Shown piece after piece: positions 60,374 through 64,000 of a stretch of DNA of 64,000 bases. This stretch comes from Cellvibrio sp. UBA7671 (GTDB taxonomy: Bacteria; Pseudomonadota; Gammaproteobacteria; Pseudomonadales; Cellvibrionaceae): assembly GCA_002483145.1 (NCBI GenBank), contig DLHJ01000019.1:186001-250000 (forward strand), given 5' to 3'. The position numbers were made by a program, and so were the translations under genes. Within the stretch, counting starts at the first letter, position 1, and every line of letters begins with the position of its first letter. Below the pieces are notes generated by a model. That model saw only the letters and a list, made by a program, of their open reading frames with translations. It searched no databases and was not told the origin of the DNA.

Positions 60374-61596
60374 AGTCCGTTATCTCCGAATTGAGTGTAT
60401 TGGTCACTGATGACAGTTTGACCCAGCGCCAGTACGCCAAAGAGTTGTGCCAGGACTTGGGTGTCAGCGATCTCCATGACGCTGCCAATGGCGTTGATGC
60501 CTTGCAGGTGCTCGAATCGCGCAGCGTAGATGTGGTGTTGATCGACCTTGAAATGCCGATTATGGATGGTGTTGAATTAATCCGTTCGATGGCGCAGAAA
60601 AAGTATGTGAGCAGCGTCATTATCCTCAGCGCTAAAGATCCCATTTTAATTGCCAGCGTCGGCACCATGGCCGAAGCAGACGGCTTGCATGTGCTTGGTA
60701 CTTTTCAAAAGCCGCTCCTGCCAGATGCGCTTGAATGCAGTTTGCTGCGCTTTATCCAGGATGCAAAAAACCAGGCCGCCGAGCCCAAAGCCGCGCCCGA
60801 GAATGAAGTCACCGCGGTTGAGCTGGGGCAGGCAATTACCAATGGTGAATTGACATTGGCATTCCAACCCAAACTCACTGTGCATGGGTTGATGCTAAAA
60901 GGAGTCGAGGCTTTGGCGCGCTGGAAACATCCGCACAAAGGCACTATTTCCCCCGGTGTTTTTATCCCCTTGGCTGAGCGCCATGGCATGATTGATTCGC
61001 TTACCCGGCATCTGCTGCAGGTAGCTTTCCAGCACAAAAAAAATTGGCAAAATTACGGTTTGCGTTTCAATCTCGCGTTTAATTTGTCGCCGCTCTCACT
61101 GGCAGATTCGGATATGGTGGAGTGGTTGTGCAAGCTCACCGAAGATTACGGCATAGCGCCCGCTGACGTGACTTTTGAGATTACGGAAAATGCGCTGCTC
61201 GGAGAATTGGCAAGCGCTATCCGCACACTCGCACGCTTGCGCTTAAAAGGTTTCCATATTGCGATTGATGATTACGGCACTGGTTTTGCGAATGCGCAGC
61301 AGCTCTCGCGTGTGCCTGCAACGGAATTAAAAATTGATCGCTCATTGGTACATCGCTCTGCTGCGCGGCCGCAACAGCGGACGATTTTAGCCAGCACGGT
61401 CGATCTCGCCAAAAATCTGAATCTCACTACCGTTGCAGAAGGTGTGGAGACGGAAGAGGATTTTAAAATAATTTATGATTTAGGCGTGGATCTGGTACAG
61501 GGTTACTATTTTTCCAAACCGTTATTTCCTGATGATTTACTGGCGTTTATCAAAACTGGATTAAGCCAATTGCGCCGGCAGCATGAGCGCAAATAA
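60370..61596 (+). CDS. RocR-like response regulator with EAL phosphodiesterase
   Basis: A 408-residue protein: receiver (Asp59 in [11 protein letters not shown]) and EAL domain (EAL at 180-182). All catalytic signatures are present: the Asn in [43 protein letters not shown]. It should degrade c-di-GMP, with activity set by phosphorylation, most likely from the operon CheA. It is a paralogue of the protein at 14460 (TMAEA-G, LG-F-KP and DLEMP-MDG are shared). Four-base overlap with cheB places it in the same operon. Confidence 0.93.
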   Translation: MKSVISELSVLVTDDSLTQRQYAKELCQDLGVSDLHDAANGVDALQVLESRSVDVVLIDLEMPIMDGVELIRSMAQKKYVSSVIILSAKDPILIASVGTMAEADGLHVLGTFQKPLLPDALECSLLRFIQDAKNQAAEPKAAPENEVTAVELGQAITNGELTLAFQPKLTVHGLMLKGVEALARWKHPHKGTISPGVFIPLAERHGMIDSLTRHLLQVAFQHKKNWQNYGLRFNLAFNLSPLSLADSDMVEWLCKLTEDYGIAPADVTFEITENALLGELASAIRTLARLRLKGFHIAIDDYGTGFANAQQLSRVPATELKIDRSLVHRSAARPQQRTILASTVDLAKNLNLTTVAEGVETEEDFKIIYDLGVDLVQGYYFSKPLFPDDLLAFIKTGLSQLRRQHERK

Positions 61597-61629
61597 ACAA
61601 TACAATATTGTTTGTTGACCAATCACATT

Positions 61630-61660
61630 AAAAAAATCCCGGCGCGTCCGGGATTTTTTT
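61630..61660. terminator. bidirectional Rho-independent terminator
   Basis: AAAAAAATCCCGG (61630-61642) pairs perfectly with CCGGGATTTTTTT (61648-61660) around CGCGT. It ends both the chemosensory operon and the convergent phoX gene. Confidence 0.92.
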
Positions 61661-61686
61661 AATGCGTAAAGTTTATGGAAAAGTGA

Positions 61687-63147
61687 TCAGGCTGGGCGCA
61701 GTGTTTGCCATGGGCCGGTAATGGCCAGTGTTAATCCCGGTTGTTGGATATTCACAAACAAGGTAGTACCGTCGGGTGAGAAACAGGCGCCGCAAAATTC
61801 ACCTTTTTTCTTATGCGCATTCATCGCCAGAGTATAAATTTTCCCTTGCGGTGTCAGGCCGCGCAAGTAATTGGTGTTGTCGCGCTCACCGGAATAACTA
61901 TCCTCGCACACAATTAAATCACCCCAGGGGGCGATGGTGAGGTTGTCACAACCTTCCAGATAGGCGCGATCCTGGCTTTCATAGGTCAGTTCAAGTTTGC
62001 CCGGCGCTTCATGTTCGCGCGCGGTACCCTCGTAGGGGCTGGGTTGATAGCGCCATATTTGCCCCAAGCCTTTGTTGCCGCCCGTGGTGGCAGTAAAAAA
62101 TAATTCTCGCGTCTGTGGCTGCGTGTTGTCGCGCAGGGCAAAGGCGAGGCCTTCGCAGCGGGCAAAAATAGCGGCGCCCTTTGCTTGGCCACGTGCAGCT
62201 AAATCAGCCTCTGGGGCGATGACATTATCCAGGTCTATCCAGTCGCACAGGAATTCTTGTTGCATGACAACATTGCGTGCGTGGGAATCTTTTTCATCAT
62301 CGCGCCAGTTGCGGGTATTGGCAGAGTGCCAATCGCGGATCACCAGCGCCTGCAGTTTGCCACCTTTGTGCAATTCGCCCGGGGTAGCAGGGATAAATCG
62401 ATAAAAGAGCGCGTCCTTGGCATCTTCCGTTTGGTACACAATGCCGGTGGTGATATCGACTGCGCAGGCTTCATGGGCGAAACGCCCCATCGCAGTCAAG
62501 GGGACTGCCGCGACTAATTCAGTCGCACTGGCGGGAACCTCAAACACAAATCCGTGATCTTTGCCAAAACCCTGTTTAGTGCCATAAGTAGTCTCTTCGC
62601 AGGTGAGCCACGACCCCCAGGGTGTTGCTCCGCCTGAGCAATTGCGCGATGTACCGGCGAGGCTCAAATGGCTGCGCTCGATTTTGCCGGAGCTGTGGTT
62701 GTACAAGAGCGTGGTGGTGCCGCCATTAGCCGGTAAGCCGTTGCGATAAAAATCAAAGGCTTTATGGCCCACGCTGTTTCTCGCCCGTTTCTTATCGCCA
62801 CTGAAAGCATCCACATCACCCCAGGAGGAGCTCAATTCATGGTTGCGCACCAAGACGGTCTGTGTGGGATTCATTGCAACGGGGAAGGCCGCCATACCAT
62901 CGGGAGCGCCGGGCATGATCAATCCATCGCTCATGGGGTCGCCAGTGCGCGCGATGATTTGGTAGTGGAAACCGGCAGGCAAATCGATTATCTGGTGCGG
63001 GTCTTTAATGAGCGGACCATATTTATCAATGCCGTATTTGGGGTCGCGCGCATAGGCTTCAGCCCGGGCGGGCAAATGGCGAAAGGCGGCCAGGGCGATT
63101 GCAGCGGCACCTGCATTGTGTAAAAAATGACGGCGGGAGAGACTCAT
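61687..63147 (-). CDS. phoX: PhoX-family alkaline phosphatase (Tat-exported)
   Basis: A 486-residue protein with a twin-arginine signal (SRRHFLHNAGAAAIALAAF) and the PhoX/DUF839 fold. The NCSGGATPWGSWLTCEETTYG stretch is the family hallmark, and FVFEVPASA and GCDNLTIAPWGDLIVCEDSY follow. PhoX enzymes hydrolyse phosphomonoesters with Ca and Fe cofactors in the periplasm or outside. The usual length is 480-700 residues, so it is complete. A weak PhoB-box-like sequence lies upstream. Confidence 0.87.
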   Translation of the reverse strand: MSLSRRHFLHNAGAAAIALAAFRHLPARAEAYARDPKYGIDKYGPLIKDPHQIIDLPAGFHYQIIARTGDPMSDGLIMPGAPDGMAAFPVAMNPTQTVLVRNHELSSSWGDVDAFSGDKKRARNSVGHKAFDFYRNGLPANGGTTTLLYNHSSGKIERSHLSLAGTSRNCSGGATPWGSWLTCEETTYGTKQGFGKDHGFVFEVPASATELVAAVPLTAMGRFAHEACAVDITTGIVYQTEDAKDALFYRFIPATPGELHKGGKLQALVIRDWHSANTRNWRDDEKDSHARNVVMQQEFLCDWIDLDNVIAPEADLAARGQAKGAAIFARCEGLAFALRDNTQPQTRELFFTATTGGNKGLGQIWRYQPSPYEGTAREHEAPGKLELTYESQDRAYLEGCDNLTIAPWGDLIVCEDSYSGERDNTNYLRGLTPQGKIYTLAMNAHKKKGEFCGACFSPDGTTLFVNIQQPGLTLAITGPWQTLRPA

Positions 63148-63313
63148 AATATATCCGTGAGTGTTTTTTTATTCAGATAAGATACAGCCAAATGACGGCA
63201 GCATAACGACTGGCTGGTTTACAAAGGTAAAAGCCGTCGTCTTTTGTAAAGTGAAGGTTATACTAAAATGCGCCCATTGCGAGTATCAGGCGATGAGTAG
63301 TGAGTGTTAAGAA
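63148..63313. promoter_or_regulatory. divergent promoter region of phoX and gloA2
   Basis: A possible but imperfect PhoB box lies on the minus strand at 63198-63181 (CCGTCAT, 4 nt, CTGTATC). TTTACAAA (63218-63225) and TTTGTAAA (63243-63250) are perfect inverted arms with a 17-nt spacer. TATACT (63259-63264) is a -10 candidate for gloA2, with a weak -35. Confidence 0.35.
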
Positions 63314-63721
63314 ATGAAGAATGCGTTATCCATGTTGCAGGCAGTTCATCACCTAGCCTTGATCTGTTCGGATTATGAAAAATCCAAACATTTCTATGTC
63401 ACTATTTTAGGTCTGCAGGTTATTGCCGAGCATTATCGTGCGGCACGATCCTCGTGGAAGTTGGATTTGGCATTACCGGATGGCACCCAGCTGGAATTGT
63501 TTTCATTCCCCAATCCGCCCGCGCGCCCGTCGCAACCCGAAGCATGCGGTTTGCGCCACCTGGCATTTGTGGTGCGCGATCTTGACCGGACTGTTGCTTG
63601 GCTGGAATCCAATAATATTTCGGTAGAGCCTATTCGCATCGATGAATACACCTTAAAACGTTTTACGTTTTTTCAAGATCCCGATGGTTTGCCGTTGGAA
63701 TTGTATGAGTTGCCGGAATAA
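63314..63721 (+). CDS. gloA2: VOC-family protein, GloA2/YaeR-like
   Basis: A 135-residue glyoxalase-fold protein. It follows E. coli YaeR (GloA2) closely: VHHLALICSDYEKSKHFY, ELFSFPNPPARPSQPEACGLRHLAF and KRFTFFQDPDGLPLELYE. YaeR is a metal-binding VOC protein of undefined function. The start is ATG 63314; ATG 63332 is also possible. The promoter faces phoX. Confidence 0.88.
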   Translation: MKNALSMLQAVHHLALICSDYEKSKHFYVTILGLQVIAEHYRAARSSWKLDLALPDGTQLELFSFPNPPARPSQPEACGLRHLAFVVRDLDRTVAWLESNNISVEPIRIDEYTLKRFTFFQDPDGLPLELYELPE

Positions 63722-63773
63722 CGTTTTTTGTCCAACAATGTTGTCCAACGACCTATTTACATGAGATAAGACT

Positions 63774-64000
63774 GTGTTGAAAAAATGGTTGCTCGGTAGT
63801 TTATTGTTGCTCAGTGGGCTGATTAGTACTGGCATGGCTCACGCGCGCGAATTGGTCATTGCGTTTGACCATACCTTGCAAGCATCCACTTCATTGGATG
63901 CAATGGCGCGCTCGCAAATGTTGGTGCGCAATCTGGCCACGGCGGGTGTTCCACAAGCGATGTTTTTAATTAAAACCAAAGGTGCTGATCAAAAAGACAA
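63774..64000 (+). CDS. secreted protein, polysaccharide-deacetylase-like start (cut off)
   Basis: The gene runs off the right edge; 75 residues are present. A signal peptide (VLKKWLLGSLLLLSG, cleavage after AHA) is clear. The next stretch, ELVIAFDHT, then LVRNLATAGVPQAMFLIKTKG, has the shape of the NodB deacetylase start (a beta strand, an Asp motif, then helix-AtfFv), but the usual DDG is FDH, so catalysis is doubtful. The start is GTG 63774, since no ATG is in place. Confidence 0.5.
   Translation, partial: MLKKWLLGSLLLLSGLISTGMAHARELVIAFDHTLQASTSLDAMARSQMLVRNLATAGVPQAMFLIKTKGADQKD

Overview
The window looks like a chromosome segment of a free-living, polysaccharide-degrading gammaproteobacterium close to Cellvibrio (Cellvibrionaceae). 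The main evidence is a chitin-active LPMO with the order AA10-CBM5-CBM73, an outer-membrane GH18 chitinase lipoprotein, poly-serine linkers, many c-di-GMP enzymes, and enterobacterial-type relatives of several genes (YjjV, YbiI, Rnk, YaeR/GloA2, CsdE/TcdA). Placement comes from gene content only. I saw no rRNA, tRNA, CRISPR array, insertion sequence or prophage.

Layout. 1-2.3 kb: a cut-off FAD halogenase-like oxidoreductase with a small exported partner, then a PEP-CTERM-like secreted protein. 2.3-6.3 kb: a MoxR / DUF58 / TgpA-type transglutaminase operon. 6.4-11 kb: two membrane diguanylate cyclases flanking a TatD-type nuclease, then the GH18 lipoprotein. 11.2-12.4 kb: csdE and tcdA, convergent. 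12.6-18.8 kb: a first signalling locus with a FixJ/NarL-type regulator, a CheR, a RocR-like REC-EAL phosphodiesterase and a hybrid histidine kinase with receiver and Hpt. 18.8-33.5 kb: mostly single housekeeping or accessory genes (LtrA, PEP-CTERM protein, YCII-PhnB fusion, DUF445, EamA, YigZ, methyltransferase with a divergent GlxA-type regulator, hydrolase, Na+/H+ antiporter, EcsC, MAPEG, DksA-like zinc finger, YihY). 33.5-37 kb: an AT-rich gene for a membrane-anchored coiled-coil protein of unknown function, then an M23 peptidase. 37-44.3 kb: a GAF-PAS-GGDEF-EAL protein, Rnk, a cupin, the LPMO and a TonB-dependent receptor. 45.1-47.7 kb: ppc. 48.1-61.6 kb: a twelve-gene chemosensory operon (short MCP, CheY, STAS, CheA, CheW, three MCPs, CheR, CheD, CheB, REC-EAL). 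61.7-64 kb: PhoX, GloA2 and the start of a secreted protein.

Theme. The window is dense in c-di-GMP signalling: three GGDEF and three EAL domains. Both chemosensory-type loci carry a CheR plus a RocR-like REC-EAL enzyme. The CheA of the large operon contains, between its P2-like region and its kinase core, two tandem 24-residue motifs of the MshEN c-di-GMP-binding type. The operon could therefore both sense c-di-GMP (at CheA) and degrade it (terminal REC-EAL). The two loci also share a 17-nt dyad (TGAGT-N6-ACTC) at nearly the same distance upstream of a -35-like hexamer, which suggests co-regulation. I regard this as the most interesting undescribed arrangement here. All functional statements rest on motif reading, not on database searches.
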